Part shown: piece after piece, positions 1-12,313 of the stretch
Layout of the letters: each line of letters begins with the position of its first letter
How positions within the stretch are numbered: the first letter of the stretch is position 1
Origin: Lachnospiraceae bacterium
Lineage (GTDB): Bacteria; Bacillota; Clostridia; Lachnospirales; Lachnospiraceae
Assembly: GCA_022793195.1 (NCBI GenBank)
Contig: JAAWCJ010000016.1
Coordinates: 62,001 to 126,000 of the forward strand
Length of the DNA: 64,000 nt
Direction of reading: 5' to 3'
Made by a program: the position numbers and the translations under genes
The notes under the pieces: model-generated
What the model saw: the letters and a program-made list of their open reading frames with translations, nothing else
What the model was told of the DNA's origin: nothing
Database searches by the model: none

Positions 1-456
1 GGAATTATTACAAAACTGAAGGAACAGGCGGGAAGCCATACGGAAGTGGTGGGGAAGGTCCTGGATGCTGTGGCGGAAGCCATCCGCACAGACGACGATG
101 AACTTCAGATTTACACCAGCGGGGCGACAAATATTTTCCGGTATCCGGAGCTTTCCGACAGTGGAAAGGCAAAAGAAATCATCCAGGTTTTTGAGGAAAA
201 ACAGCAGCTTACCAACCTTCTGACCGACAAACTGGGGGAGGAAGGGCAGCAGGGAATCCAGGTTTATATTGGAAATGAAACCCCGGTGCAGAGCATGAAG
301 GACTGTAGTGTTGTCACAGCCACTTATGACCTGGGAGACGGCTTACAGGGCACCATCGGAATCGTAGGGCCGAAGCGGATGGATTATGAAAAAGTGGTGT
401 CCACACTCCAGACAGTGATGGGGCAGCTGGATACCATGTTTAAGAAAGAGGAATAG
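1..456 (+). CDS. hrcA: Heat-inducible transcription repressor HrcA, C-terminal part (truncated by window start)
   Basis: Open frame from base 1 (GIITKLKEQAG...) through ORF 46..456; HrcA-like C-terminus (IQVYIGNE...GTIGIVGPKRMDYEKVV); followed by grpE-dnaK-dnaJ. Confidence 0.93.
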   Translation, partial: GIITKLKEQAGSHTEVVGKVLDAVAEAIRTDDDELQIYTSGATNIFRYPELSDSGKAKEIIQVFEEKQQLTNLLTDKLGEEGQQGIQVYIGNETPVQSMKDCSVVTATYDLGDGLQGTIGIVGPKRMDYEKVVSTLQTVMGQLDTMFKKEE

Positions 457-471
457 AAAGGCGGAGAAAAC

Positions 472-1128
472 GTGGCAGATACGGAAAAGGATTTAACGGA
501 AGAAGTCGAAAAAGATTTGACAGAGGATGTGCCGGAGGGCCAGGAGGAAAGCCTTCATCAGGAGACTTCTGTGGAAGAGGAAGCTTCTTTAGCAGACGAC
601 GAAGGCCGGGAAGAAGACGGGGCAGACAGTGGGAAGCCGGACAGTATGTCTTCTGAAAAAAAAGGTTTTTTTAAGAAGAAAGAGAAAAAGGATAAAAAAG
701 ATGAGCAGATTGAAGATCTGACCGACAGGCTGAAACGGAATCTGGCTGAATTTGAAAATTTCCGGAAGCGGACAGAAAAGGAAAAGGCTGCCATGTATGA
801 AGTGGGAGCAAAAAGTGTCATTGAGAAAATCCTTCCGGTGGTGGACAATTTTGAGCGGGGCATGGCCACGTTAAATGAGGAAGAAGCCCATTCCCCTTTT
901 GCCGAGGGAATGGATAAAATATATAAACAGCTTCTTACGACCCTTGAGTCCCTGGACGTTGCGCCCATTGAGGCAGTGGGGCAGGAATTTAACCCGGATT
1001 TTCATAATGCGGTGATGCATGTGGAGGACGGGGAAGCCGGCGAAAATATCGTCGTGGAAGAGTTTCAGAAAGGCTATCTTTACCGGGGCAGCGTGGTACG
1101 CCACAGTATGGTGAAGGTTGCCAATTAA
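472..1128 (+). CDS. grpE: Nucleotide exchange factor GrpE (GTG start)
   Basis: ENFRKRTEKEKAAMYEVGAKSVIEKILPVVDNFERG...; acidic N-terminus; upstream of dnaK. Confidence 0.95.
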   Translation: MADTEKDLTEEVEKDLTEDVPEGQEESLHQETSVEEEASLADDEGREEDGADSGKPDSMSSEKKGFFKKKEKKDKKDEQIEDLTDRLKRNLAEFENFRKRTEKEKAAMYEVGAKSVIEKILPVVDNFERGMATLNEEEAHSPFAEGMDKIYKQLLTTLESLDVAPIEAVGQEFNPDFHNAVMHVEDGEAGENIVVEEFQKGYLYRGSVVRHSMVKVAN

Positions 1129-1169
1129 GTAGTGATTAGGAATAAAGTCTGATAATACAGGAGGAATGA

Positions 1170-3032
<1,863 letters not shown>

Positions 3033-3128
3033 TTCATCCCCCCTTTTTCACTGGATTCAGGGCGGCCCCGGGAGGGGTCTGCCTTGAATCTTTTGATGCG
3101 TGGGAGTGGTATAGAGAGGTGAGGAAAA

Positions 3129-4274
3129 GTGGCTGAGAGTAAGAGAGATTATTACGAGGTACTGGGTGTGCCAAAGGATGCGGATGATGCGGCATTGAAA
3201 AAGGCATACCGGGTGCTTGCGAAAAAATATCACCCGGATACAAACCAGGGGAATCCGGAGGCGGAGGCAAAGTTTAAAGAGGCCTCAGAAGCATATGCGG
3301 TGTTGAGTGACCCGGATAAACGGAGACAGTATGACCAGTTTGGCCATGCCGCTTTTGAAGGCGGCGGGGCAGGTGGTTTCGGTGGTTTTGATTTCAGCGG
3401 CGCAGACATGGGCGACATCTTCGGCGATATTTTCGGCGATTTGTTTGGGGGCGGCCGCAGGAGCAGGGCCAGCAACGGACCCATGCGCGGGGCGAACCTG
3501 CGTACCAGTATCCGCATTACATTTGAGGAAGCGCTTTTTGGCTGTGAGAAAGAAATTGAGCTGACCAGCCGGGACGAGTGTAAAGAATGTGGCGGGACAG
3601 GGGCCAAGCCGGGGACAAAGCCGGAGACATGTTCCAAATGTAACGGGAAAGGCCAGGTGGTCTATACGCAGCAGTCCATGTTTGGCATGGTGCGGAATGT
3701 ACAGACTTGTCCGGAGTGCGGCGGAACAGGAAAAATCATCAAAGAGAAATGCCCTTCCTGCCGGGGGACAGGGTATACCAGTTCCAGAAAACGGATTTCG
3801 GTGTCGATTCCTGCCGGTATTGACGACGGCCAGAGTGTACGTATCCGGGGGAAAGGAGAGCTGGGAACAAACGGAGGAGAACGGGGAGACCTTCTGGTGG
3901 AAGTGGTGGTGTCCAACCATCCTGTTTTCAAACGGCAGGATACCAGCATTTATTCTACGGTTCCCATTTCTTTTGCCACTGCGGCCCTGGGTGGGGAGAT
4001 CCGCATCAAGACTGTGGACGGAGAAGTGGCTTATGATGTGGCGCCCGGCACCCAGACAGATACGAGAATCCGCCTGAAGGGGAAAGGTGTGCCATACCTG
4101 AGAAATAAGGATGTCCGCGGAGACCATTACGTGACTTTGGTGGTGAAAGTGCCGGAGCGGATGAACAAGGAGCAGAAGGAAGCGCTCCAAAAATTCCGGG
4201 AGGCCATGGGAGAGACGCAAGGTGCTCCTGCTTCAGAAGAAAAGCATAAAAAGAAGGGATTCTTTAATAAGTAG
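3129..4274 (+). CDS. dnaJ: Molecular chaperone DnaJ
   Basis: J-domain with HPD, G/F-rich region, four CxxCxGxG zinc motifs. Confidence 0.99.
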   Translation: MAESKRDYYEVLGVPKDADDAALKKAYRVLAKKYHPDTNQGNPEAEAKFKEASEAYAVLSDPDKRRQYDQFGHAAFEGGGAGGFGGFDFSGADMGDIFGDIFGDLFGGGRRSRASNGPMRGANLRTSIRITFEEALFGCEKEIELTSRDECKECGGTGAKPGTKPETCSKCNGKGQVVYTQQSMFGMVRNVQTCPECGGTGKIIKEKCPSCRGTGYTSSRKRISVSIPAGIDDGQSVRIRGKGELGTNGGERGDLLVEVVVSNHPVFKRQDTSIYSTVPISFATAALGGEIRIKTVDGEVAYDVAPGTQTDTRIRLKGKGVPYLRNKDVRGDHYVTLVVKVPERMNKEQKEALQKFREAMGETQGAPASEEKHKKKGFFNK

Positions 4275-4371
4275 AGGTTTCCTTTTTGGAAAAAATGTGT
4301 TATGATAGTTCCAACTGATAAGGACGGATGATAATGCGCCCTTCAGAAATATACAAATGGTGGGATGAGAG

Positions 4372-4506
4372 ATGGATCCGTTTATTTTTTACTTTTTAAT
4401 CGGCCTGATTTTGTTTGTGGTTGTGATCAGTGCGGTGATCGCAGTAGTCAGTGCGGTGACCTCCATATCGGCGGCGGCTGTCGAAGAGGATGATGAGGAG
4501 GATTAG
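4372..4506 (+). CDS. Small membrane protein, 44 aa (hypothetical)
   Basis: MDPFIFYFLIGLILFVVVISAVIAVVSAVTSISAAAVEEDDEED*; one TM helix and an acidic tail; upstream gggatgaga is SD-like; absent from the ORF track because of size. Confidence 0.5.
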   Translation: MDPFIFYFLIGLILFVVVISAVIAVVSAVTSISAAAVEEDDEED

Positions 4507-4567
4507 CGCTTTGGCATCGGTGTACTGCCACAGACGGACAGAGGGCAGGTACGGGAATGTAGGAAAA

Positions 4568-4613
4568 GAGCTGTCGTAAGATCATTTTAGTTCTGCGACA
4601 GTTCTTTTTTGCC
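4568..4613 (+). terminator. Rho-independent terminator
   Basis: GAGCTGTCG ... CGACAGTTC followed by TTTTTT. Confidence 0.75.
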
Positions 4614-4651
4614 GTAAGGGATTGCAGGAAAAAAGAAAGGGAGGAGACAGT

Positions 4652-5950
4652 ATGGAAAAAGCAAGAGAGAAGGGGAATGTGTGGGCGCTTCTGCCCATTG
4701 GGATTTTTTTGGTTTTATTTTTAGGTGTGGGACTGATCAGCGGGGACTTTTACGCAATGCCGGCCATTGTGGCGTTTTTAATCGCCTTGATGGCGGCTTT
4801 TTTTCAAAATAAAAAACGTTCTTTCGGAGAAAAACTGAAAACAGCGGCAGAAGGCATCGGAAATGAAGATATTATTACCATGTGTCTGATTTACCTGGCG
4901 GCAGGGGCTTTTTCCGGGACAGTTACAGCGGCAGGGGGGGCCGACAGTACGGTGGCCCTTGGACTGTCCATTCTTCCTCCGGGCATTGCAGTGGCTGGCC
5001 TTATGCTGATCGGATGTTTTATGTCTGTGTCCATGGGCACCAGTATGGGAACCATCGGGGCACTTGCCCCCATCGCCGTGGGAATCAGTGAGAAAACCGG
5101 ATTTTCCATGGCAATCTGCATCGGGGCGGTGGTCAGCGGAGCCATGTTCGGGGATAATCTTTCCATGATTTCCGACACGACCATTGCGGCTGTCCGCACC
5201 CAGGGTTGTGAAATGCGGGACAAGTTTAAAGAGAATTTTCTGCTGGTGCTTCCGGCAGCAGTGGTTTCGTTGCTTATTTATGTGGTCATCAGCCGGAATA
5301 CCAGCTTCCAGGTGACGCCGGAAAACACTTACAATTTGTGGCAGGTGCTCCCCTATCTGGTGGTTTTGGTGGGGGCGCTGGCAGGGCTCAATGTTTTCCT
5401 GGTGCTGATTGGCGGTACTCTGCTTTCTGTATTCGCAGGCCTGGGGACAGGAACCATTGTACTGGGGGATGTGTTTAAGGTGATGGGGGAAGGTGTCACC
5501 TCCATGTATGATATCACGGTGATCTCCATGATTGTGGCGGCCATTGTGGCCCTGGTGAAGAAAAACGGCGGAATCACCTGTATTTTGAATATGATTCATA
5601 AGAGAATCCGGGGAAAGAAAGGCGGAGAGCTGGGAATTGCCGCTCTGGCAGTCCTGGTGGATATGGCGACGGCGAATAATACGGTGGCCATTGTCATAGC
5701 CGGCCCCATTGCAAAGGAAATCAGCAGTGATTATGGGATTTCTCCCAGAAGGGCGGCTTCCCTCCTGGATATTTTCGCCTCCGTGACCCAGGGGCTGATT
5801 CCATACGGCGCCCAGCTTCTTTTGGCGGCTGGCCAGACGGGGCTTTCTCCCCTTGAGATCATTCCCTATACTTTTTATCCGGTATTGATGGGAGTCAGTG
5901 TGGTATGTTTTGTGTTGCTGAGAAAGCAGAAAGGTGACAGGGCAGTTTAA
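4652..5950 (+). CDS. NhaC-family Na+/H+ antiporter-like membrane protein
   Basis: Multi-TM protein with MFGDNLSMISDTTIAAVRTQGCEMRDKFKENF typical of NhaC family; start chosen after SD gaggag. Confidence 0.85.
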   Translation: MEKAREKGNVWALLPIGIFLVLFLGVGLISGDFYAMPAIVAFLIALMAAFFQNKKRSFGEKLKTAAEGIGNEDIITMCLIYLAAGAFSGTVTAAGGADSTVALGLSILPPGIAVAGLMLIGCFMSVSMGTSMGTIGALAPIAVGISEKTGFSMAICIGAVVSGAMFGDNLSMISDTTIAAVRTQGCEMRDKFKENFLLVLPAAVVSLLIYVVISRNTSFQVTPENTYNLWQVLPYLVVLVGALAGLNVFLVLIGGTLLSVFAGLGTGTIVLGDVFKVMGEGVTSMYDITVISMIVAAIVALVKKNGGITCILNMIHKRIRGKKGGELGIAALAVLVDMATANNTVAIVIAGPIAKEISSDYGISPRRAASLLDIFASVTQGLIPYGAQLLLAAGQTGLSPLEIIPYTFYPVLMGVSVVCFVLLRKQKGDRAV

Positions 5951-5977
5951 AAATATGGAAACAGAAAGGAGCAGGAC

Positions 5978-7288
5978 ATGAGATTATTGATTCGGGGCGG
6001 GCATGTGATTGACCCGGATACGGGAAAAGACGGGATTTTTGACGTACTTGTGGAAAATGGAACGATCAGCCGGGTGGAAAAGGAACTCTCAGATATGGGA
6101 GCAGAACCGGGAGATATGCGGGTCATTGACGGAAGGGGCCTTTATGTGATGCCGGGGTTTGTGGATCTCCATGTACACCTGCGGGATCCGGGGCAGGAGT
6201 ATAAAGAAACCCTCGCCACAGGAGGAAGGGCGGCGGCCAGGGGAGGTGTGACCACCATCTGCGCCATGCCAAATACCAGGCCGGTGACAGACAGCCCGGA
6301 GATGATACGCAGCCAGTCTGAACGGGCAAAAGCAGAATGTCCTGTCCATGTTTCTTTTGTGGGAGCGGTGACAAAAGGGCAGAAGGGTGAGGAGCTTACC
6401 AATATGGCCGCCATGAAGCGGGAAGGGATGCGCTGCATCAGTGAAGACGGAAAGTCCGTCATGGATGCAAAGCTTTACCGGAAAGCCATGGAAATTGCCG
6501 CAAAAGAAGATATTCTCATCCTGGCCCACTGCGAAGACGGGAATATGATCAAAGACACGGTCATTGTGAACGAGTCGGATTTTTCAAGGGGTCTTGGCCT
6601 CTCCGGCGTCACCAACGGGGTGGAGGATATCATCGCAGCCAGGGATATCCTGTTGGCAAAGGAGACAGGCGCCAGGCTCCATCTGTGCCACTGTTCCACA
6701 AAAGACAGTGTGGAAATGGTGCGCCTGGCCAAAGAAGCAGGAGCGCTGGTGACGGCGGAGGTCTGCCCCCATCATTTTCTTTTGTCGGATGAGGATATCC
6801 CGGGGGACGACGGAAATTATAAAATGAACCCTCCTCTCAGGAAGAGGGAAGATGTGGAGGCTCTCGTGGACGGATTAAAAAAGGGAATCATTGATGTGAT
6901 TGCCACGGACCATGCGCCCCACAGTGAAAAAGACAAAGAGGGCGGCTTCCGTAAGGCGGCCTGCGGAATCGTGGGCCTTGAGACTTCCCTGTCCCTCGCC
7001 ATGACGGAGCTGGTCCATAAGGGAGTTTTGACGCCCATGGAGCTTGTAAAGCGGATGAGCCTTACCCCTTCCAGAATACTTGGTGTGGATAAGGGAAGCC
7101 TGGCGGAGGGAAAATGCGCCGACCTGGTATTGGTTGACCCTGAGCGGGAATTTGTAATCCGAAAAGAGGATTTCGTATCAAAAGGAAAGAATACGCCCTT
7201 TGACGGGAAAAAGGTAAAAGGAATGGTGGTCATGACCATTGTGGACGGGGAGATTGTATATGATGAGAAGGAGGGGCTTTTGAAATGA
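5978..7288 (+). CDS. pyrC: Dihydroorotase
   Basis: FVDLHVHLRDPGQEYKET, ATDHAPHS..EK; starts a pyr gene run. Confidence 0.97.
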   Translation: MRLLIRGGHVIDPDTGKDGIFDVLVENGTISRVEKELSDMGAEPGDMRVIDGRGLYVMPGFVDLHVHLRDPGQEYKETLATGGRAAARGGVTTICAMPNTRPVTDSPEMIRSQSERAKAECPVHVSFVGAVTKGQKGEELTNMAAMKREGMRCISEDGKSVMDAKLYRKAMEIAAKEDILILAHCEDGNMIKDTVIVNESDFSRGLGLSGVTNGVEDIIAARDILLAKETGARLHLCHCSTKDSVEMVRLAKEAGALVTAEVCPHHFLLSDEDIPGDDGNYKMNPPLRKREDVEALVDGLKKGIIDVIATDHAPHSEKDKEGGFRKAACGIVGLETSLSLAMTELVHKGVLTPMELVKRMSLTPSRILGVDKGSLAEGKCADLVLVDPEREFVIRKEDFVSKGKNTPFDGKKVKGMVVMTIVDGEIVYDEKEGLLK

Positions 7289-8211
7289 TTAATCTGCTGT
7301 GCGGGAAAATAAAAAAACTGGGCGCGCCTGTTGTTGTGGGCCTTGACCCTATGCTTTCCTATGTGCCGGAGCATGTGGTGAAAAAATCCTTGTCGGAGTA
7401 TGGGGAGACCCTGGAAGGGGCAGCGGATGCCATCTGGCAGTTCAATAAAGAAATTGTAGACTGCATTTACGACCTGATTCCGGCGGTAAAGCCTCAGATT
7501 GCCATGTATGAGCAATTTGGCGTGGAGGGGCTTAAGGTTTATCAGAAGACTGTGGATTACTGCCATGAAAAGGGGTTAATTGTCATCGGGGACGTGAAGC
7601 GTGGGGATATTGGCTCCACATCGGCTGCTTACGCGGCGGGCCACCTGGGCAAAGTGCAGGTGGGGAGTAAATTTTTGAGAGGGTTTAACGAAGATTTCGC
7701 GACAGTAAACCCTTATCTGGGGACAGATGGGGTGAAACCTTTTATTGATGTGTGCAGGGAGGAAAAGAAGGGGATTTTTATTCTGGTAAAAACTTCCAAT
7801 CCCTCCAGCGGCGAGTTCCAGGACAGGCTGATTTCAGGAAGGCCTTTATATGAATGGGTCGGCGAACAGGTGGCGGCATGGGGAGAGACCTGCATGGGGG
7901 ATGCTTACAGTTATGTGGGCGCCGTCGTGGGCGCCACTTACCCGGAAATGGGAAAGGCTTTGAGAAAGCTTATGCCAAAAGCCCTGATATTGGTGCCGGG
8001 CTACGGTGCCCAGGGAGGAAAGGCGGAGGATTTGGTACATTATTTCAATGAAGATGGCCTGGGTGCCATTGTCAACTCTTCGAGAGGGATTATCGCCGCT
8101 TATAAAAAAGAACCGTATGCAAAATTTGGCGCAGAACATTTCGGGGAGGCTTCCAGACAGGCGGTCATAGATATGATACAGGATATCGGTGGGGCCCTGA
8201 AGGGAAAGTGA
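7285..8211 (+). CDS. pyrF: Orotidine 5'-phosphate decarboxylase (long PyrF type)
   Basis: VVVGLDPM..., VIGDVKRGDIGSTSAAYA; overlaps pyrC by 4 bp. Confidence 0.96.
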   Translation: MINLLCGKIKKLGAPVVVGLDPMLSYVPEHVVKKSLSEYGETLEGAADAIWQFNKEIVDCIYDLIPAVKPQIAMYEQFGVEGLKVYQKTVDYCHEKGLIVIGDVKRGDIGSTSAAYAAGHLGKVQVGSKFLRGFNEDFATVNPYLGTDGVKPFIDVCREEKKGIFILVKTSNPSSGEFQDRLISGRPLYEWVGEQVAAWGETCMGDAYSYVGAVVGATYPEMGKALRKLMPKALILVPGYGAQGGKAEDLVHYFNEDGLGAIVNSSRGIIAAYKKEPYAKFGAEHFGEASRQAVIDMIQDIGGALKGK

Positions 8212-8267
8212 GAGGACTGATTTCCGGAGATTCTGTTTGTACATAGTAAAACAAAACGGGAGGTTTT

Positions 8268-9032
8268 ATGAAAAGAAAAGAGGAAGCGGCAGTATTATCC
8301 CAGGAATGTCTGTCGCCGGGAATTTACAGTATGTGGCTGGAAACGGGGATTGCAAAGGAAGCATCTCCCGGGCAGTTTGTGTCCTTATACAGCCGGGACG
8401 GCTCAAGGCTTTTGCCCCGTCCCATCAGCCTTTGTGAGATTGGGAAGGACAGAATCCGCCTTGTCTACCGTGTGGCGGGAAAGGGGACGAAAGAGTTTTC
8501 CGGTTTGGAACCGGGAGATACGGTGGAAATCATGGGGCCTCTCGGGAACGGATTCCCCATTAAGGAGACGGAAGGAAAGCGGACGCTTCTCATAGGAGGC
8601 GGCATCGGTATCCCGCCCATGGTGGAAGTGGCCAGGCAGGTTCCGGGGGAAAAGTTGCTTGTGATGGGATATCGGGACAGCCGGATGTTTTTAAAAAAAG
8701 AACTGGAGGATTGCGGACCTCTTTTTGTGGCCACGGAGGACGGCAGTTTCGGTACAAAGGGAACGGTACTGGATGCGGTCAGGGAGAATGGCCTTTCGGC
8801 AGATGTGATTTTTGCCTGCGGCCCTCTGCCCATGCTGCGGGCGGTGAAGGATTATGCCGAAGGGCACGGGATTTTGGCATGGATTTCCATGGAAGAGCGG
8901 ATGGCCTGCGGGATAGGCGCCTGCCTGGCCTGTGTCTGTGAGTCGAAGGAGGTGGACGGGCACAGCCATGTCCACAATAAACGAATCTGCAAAGATGGTC
9001 CTGTATTTCCTGCCGGGGAGGTGGAATTTTGA
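8268..9032 (+). CDS. pyrK: Dihydroorotate dehydrogenase electron transfer subunit
   Basis: FAD/NAD-binding reductase fold; C-terminal Cys cluster [11 protein letters not shown]; adjacent to pyrD. Confidence 0.95.
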   Translation: MKRKEEAAVLSQECLSPGIYSMWLETGIAKEASPGQFVSLYSRDGSRLLPRPISLCEIGKDRIRLVYRVAGKGTKEFSGLEPGDTVEIMGPLGNGFPIKETEGKRTLLIGGGIGIPPMVEVARQVPGEKLLVMGYRDSRMFLKKELEDCGPLFVATEDGSFGTKGTVLDAVRENGLSADVIFACGPLPMLRAVKDYAEGHGILAWISMEERMACGIGACLACVCESKEVDGHSHVHNKRICKDGPVFPAGEVEF

Positions 9033-9934
9033 TGAATTTATCTGTGGAGATGGCGGGGGTGGCTTTAAAAAACCCGGTTATGACGGCGTCAGGGACATTC
9101 GGGTCAGGAGAAGAGTACGGTGAGTTTGTGGATTTAAACCGCCTGGGGGCTGTGGTGACAAAAGGCGTGGCCAACGTGCCCTGGCCGGGAAATCCCACGC
9201 CCAGGATTGCGGAAACCTATGGCGGCATGTTAAATGCCATCGGACTGCAAAACCCTGGTATTGATGTATTTGTAAAGAGGGATATCCCTTTCCTGAAGCA
9301 GTTTGATACACGGGTGGTGGTCAATGTCTGTGGAAAAACCGCGGAAGATTATGTGGAGGTTGTAGAGCGTCTCGCAGGGGAGCCTGTGGACATGCTGGAG
9401 ATCAATATCTCATGCCCCAATGTGAAGGAAGGCGGTATCGCTTTTGGCCAGAGTGCGAAAGCTGCGGAGGCCATCACCAGGGCGGTGAAGGAAAAGGCAA
9501 AGCAGCCGGTCATCATGAAGTTAAGTCCCAATGTGACAGACATCAGTGAAATGGCACGGGCCGTGGAAGCCGGAGGGGCGGATGCGGTTTCTTTAATCAA
9601 TACATTGACGGGAATGAAAATTGATATCCACAGGCGGGCATTTGCACTGGCCAACAAGACAGGCGGACTCTCCGGCCCCGCAATCAAACCGGTGGCTGTG
9701 CGTATGGTTTACCAGGTAGCGCAGGCAGTGAAGATTCCTGTCATCGGTATGGGGGGAATCCTGACGGCGGAGGACGCCCTGGAGTTTATCCTGGCAGGGG
9801 CAACGGCGGTATCGGTGGGTACGGCAAATTTCAGGAATCCCAATGCCACGGTGGAGATTGTGGAAGGAATCCGGGATTATATGGAAAAGTACAAAATTCA
9901 GGACATCAGGGAACTGATCGGCGCTGTGGGCTGA
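9032..9934 (+). CDS. pyrD: Dihydroorotate dehydrogenase (class 1B catalytic subunit)
   Basis: [31 protein letters not shown]...; ATGA overlap with pyrK. Confidence 0.97.
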   Translation: MNLSVEMAGVALKNPVMTASGTFGSGEEYGEFVDLNRLGAVVTKGVANVPWPGNPTPRIAETYGGMLNAIGLQNPGIDVFVKRDIPFLKQFDTRVVVNVCGKTAEDYVEVVERLAGEPVDMLEINISCPNVKEGGIAFGQSAKAAEAITRAVKEKAKQPVIMKLSPNVTDISEMARAVEAGGADAVSLINTLTGMKIDIHRRAFALANKTGGLSGPAIKPVAVRMVYQVAQAVKIPVIGMGGILTAEDALEFILAGATAVSVGTANFRNPNATVEIVEGIRDYMEKYKIQDIRELIGAVG

Positions 9935-10055
9935 AGGGAAAGGGTATAATGGATTGGATGCCTTTTTAGTTTTAAAAGACATCCTGGCAGTTGTCTGGAA
10001 AGACAGAAAAAATTAGAAAACGGAAATAAAAAGCGAGTACTTTTAGAAGACCCTC

Positions 10056-10118
10056 AGAAGGGGCTGCTGCAAAATATCAGGATATTTTATATTTTGCAAC
10101 AGCCTCTTTTTTTTTGTA
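10056..10118 (+). terminator. Rho-independent terminator
   Basis: GGGGCTGCTGCAAAATATCAGGATATTTTATATTTTGCAACAGCCTC then a T run. Confidence 0.75.
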
Positions 10119-10135
10119 ATGAGAGAATTCGTATT

Positions 10136-10168
10136 CTCCACACAAACTCCATATATTTGTGATATGCT
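10136..10168 (+). promoter_or_regulatory. Predicted response-regulator operator and promoter: CTCCA-N6-CTCCA (10136-10151) with -10 TATGCT (10163)
   Basis: Same CTCCA-N6-CTCCA / -10 geometry recurs at 12256 upstream of the ABC permease. Confidence 0.6.
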
Positions 10169-10194
10169 GTCTGATATTTAGCGGGAGGTGGATT

Positions 10195-10860
10195 ATGTAC
10201 CGGATTTTGGTTGTGGAAGATGACAAAAATACACATCAGGTCATCAGTGAATTTTTAAAAGAGGCAGGATATGCCATAACCGGCGCGTATGATGGAGAAG
10301 AGGCAATCATGCGGTTTTATGAAGAACCTTTTGATTTAGTTGTTCTGGACATTATGCTGCCAAAGATGAATGGCATAGAAATTTTAAAGGAAATCCGCGC
10401 TTTGTCAGATACGCCCGTTATTATGCTGACGGCTTTAGGAGATGAATATACGCAGATCAAAAGCTTTGATTTACAGGCAGACGAATACGTAACCAAGCCT
10501 TTTTCGCCCATTGTTCTTGTGAAACGAGTATCTGCGCTTTTGCGCAGAAGCCGTCCCATTAATAAGACAACCATATATTTTGAGGATATAGCAGTTGATT
10601 TTTCTTCCTATGCAGTCACTAAAAACGGTGAGTCTGTTTCGCTGACAACAAAAGAAATAGAAATTTTGAAGATTCTTATCGAAAATCAAGGCAACGTGCT
10701 TTCGCGTACGCAGATTTTAGACGGGGTATGGGGATTTGGCAGCGACACTACAGACCGTATTGTGGATACTCATATTAAAAATCTCCGTAAGAAATTAGAT
10801 TGCAAATCGATTCAGACGGTCAAAGGCGTTGGATACCGGTTCGAGGTTAAAGAATTATGA
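10195..10860 (+). CDS. OmpR/PhoB-family two-component response regulator
   Basis: YRILVVEDDKNTHQ... receiver; winged-helix C-terminus RTQILDGVWGFGSDTTDRIVDTHIKNLRKKL; SD gggaggtgg before ATG 10195. Confidence 0.95.
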   Translation: MYRILVVEDDKNTHQVISEFLKEAGYAITGAYDGEEAIMRFYEEPFDLVVLDIMLPKMNGIEILKEIRALSDTPVIMLTALGDEYTQIKSFDLQADEYVTKPFSPIVLVKRVSALLRRSRPINKTTIYFEDIAVDFSSYAVTKNGESVSLTTKEIEILKILIENQGNVLSRTQILDGVWGFGSDTTDRIVDTHIKNLRKKLDCKSIQTVKGVGYRFEVKEL

Positions 10861-12242
10861 AACTATTTCCTAAAACTTTTTTACACTGCATCAGCTTGAT
10901 GGTAGGCGTAATACTGATGGCTTTTTTGTTGATTTATAGTTTTTTACCCACCTTCTATCATTTGTACAAACAAGGAGAAATAAATTCGGATGCTGCGCAG
11001 CTGGCAGGGAAACTGGAGATGCTGGCCTCAGAGGATATACCTGCCGCCATAGCCGCGTATGCGGCCTCGAAGGGTTACGGATATAGTGCTGAATATGAAA
11101 CTGGAGAGATGATTTGCGCTGCCGGAATTGGAATCAGTTTTGAGATGATAGAAGGGGATTTAGAATCGGGGAATAAAGAAGGGGAACTTAGCTTTCAAGT
11201 TGATTTTGCCAAGGGAGAGGCAAGTTTCCAAACAGTTGACAGTAAAATGATATATCTAACACTCAATGTATCATTACAGCCAATCGGAGATGCGGTATCG
11301 GTATTATTGCTGATTCTTCCTGTGGTACTTATGACCTGTACTCTGCTTTCTGCTGTAGTCGCATATTTTTATGCAAAATCCATCGCAAAACCCATACAGG
11401 ACATTACCGATGCCACGGTTAAAATGCAATCACTTTTGCCGGAGACTTCATGTCCCGTAAACAGGAAGGATGAAATTGGCGTATTATCCCAAAATATCAA
11501 TGGAATGTATCAAAAGCTGCTTTCCACCATTTCAGATTTGGGGAGGCAGCTTCAGGCGGTTAGCGGATCTGAACAGGAAAAACTGGATTTTTTGCTACTT
11601 GCTTCTCACGAATTGAAAACACCTGTCACCGCCGTGCGCGGTATGGTGGACGGTATGCTCTATAATATAGGAGTGTACAAAGACAGGGACACCTATTTGG
11701 CGGAATGTCAGAAAAGACTGAACGATCTGACAGAATTAATTTGCCGTATCCTGGAAACATCAAAGCTTGATATGAACACTGCGGCAAATAACAAAGAACA
11801 GACAGATATAGGAAACCTGCTGGAAGAAACGGCTTCTCCGTATTTCATCATTGCAAAGAGCCGCAACATTGAAATGACACTTTCTCAGGAAAATAATTTT
11901 TCAGCCACAGTTTCCGCAGAACTTGTTAAGAAAGCGCTGTCCAATGTGCTTTCTAATGCTGTCAAATATACAGATACCGGCAAGGCCATACGAATCTATA
12001 TGAAAAACCGGACAATGGTTGTGGAAAATGAATGTCAGCCGTTGTCAGAGGAGGCGCTGGCACATATCGGGGAGCCTTTTTACCGCCCTGATAAAGGCTT
12101 GAACGAAAATGGCGGCAGCACAGGCCTGGGGCTATATCTTACTGAGCGGATTTTAGGCATCTGCCGGCTTCCTTTCTCTTTTACGCCTTATGAAAATGGG
12201 ATGTGTTTCATAATAGATTTTAAGGAAGAATCCTATTTTTGA
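10857..12242 (+). CDS. Two-component sensor histidine kinase
   Basis: HAMP-like region, LLASHELKTPVTAVRGMVDGM H-box, N-box SNVLSNAVKYT, GSTGLGLYL G-box; overlaps the RR gene by 4 bp. Confidence 0.96.
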   Translation: MKLFPKTFLHCISLMVGVILMAFLLIYSFLPTFYHLYKQGEINSDAAQLAGKLEMLASEDIPAAIAAYAASKGYGYSAEYETGEMICAAGIGISFEMIEGDLESGNKEGELSFQVDFAKGEASFQTVDSKMIYLTLNVSLQPIGDAVSVLLLILPVVLMTCTLLSAVVAYFYAKSIAKPIQDITDATVKMQSLLPETSCPVNRKDEIGVLSQNINGMYQKLLSTISDLGRQLQAVSGSEQEKLDFLLLASHELKTPVTAVRGMVDGMLYNIGVYKDRDTYLAECQKRLNDLTELICRILETSKLDMNTAANNKEQTDIGNLLEETASPYFIIAKSRNIEMTLSQENNFSATVSAELVKKALSNVLSNAVKYTDTGKAIRIYMKNRTMVVENECQPLSEEALAHIGEPFYRPDKGLNENGGSTGLGLYLTERILGICRLPFSFTPYENGMCFIIDFKEESYF

Positions 12243-12255
12243 ATATGTTTTGTAT

Positions 12256-12288
12256 CTCCATATGAACTCCATTGTACTTCTGTATTCT
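12256..12288 (+). promoter_or_regulatory. Predicted response-regulator operator and promoter: CTCCA-N6-CTCCA with -10 TATTCT (12283)
   Basis: Direct repeat at 12256-12271, 27 bp from first repeat to -10, identical to the upstream operon promoter. Confidence 0.6.
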
Positions 12289-12313
12289 TATAGAAGCAAA
12301 GGAGGTATAAAAG

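Noticed and set aside
558-968. Numerous long minus-strand ORFs antisense to core genes (e.g. 558..968, 3285..4220, 4778..5599, 24275..25222, 53159..53881)
   Set aside because: They overlap clearly coding plus-strand genes, have low-complexity or His/Pro/Arg/Ser-rich translations typical of antisense shadow ORFs, and lack convincing SDs
5978-9934. Unusual pyr operon
   Set aside because: The pyrC-F-K-D order is ordinary for Clostridia; carAB located elsewhere is also common
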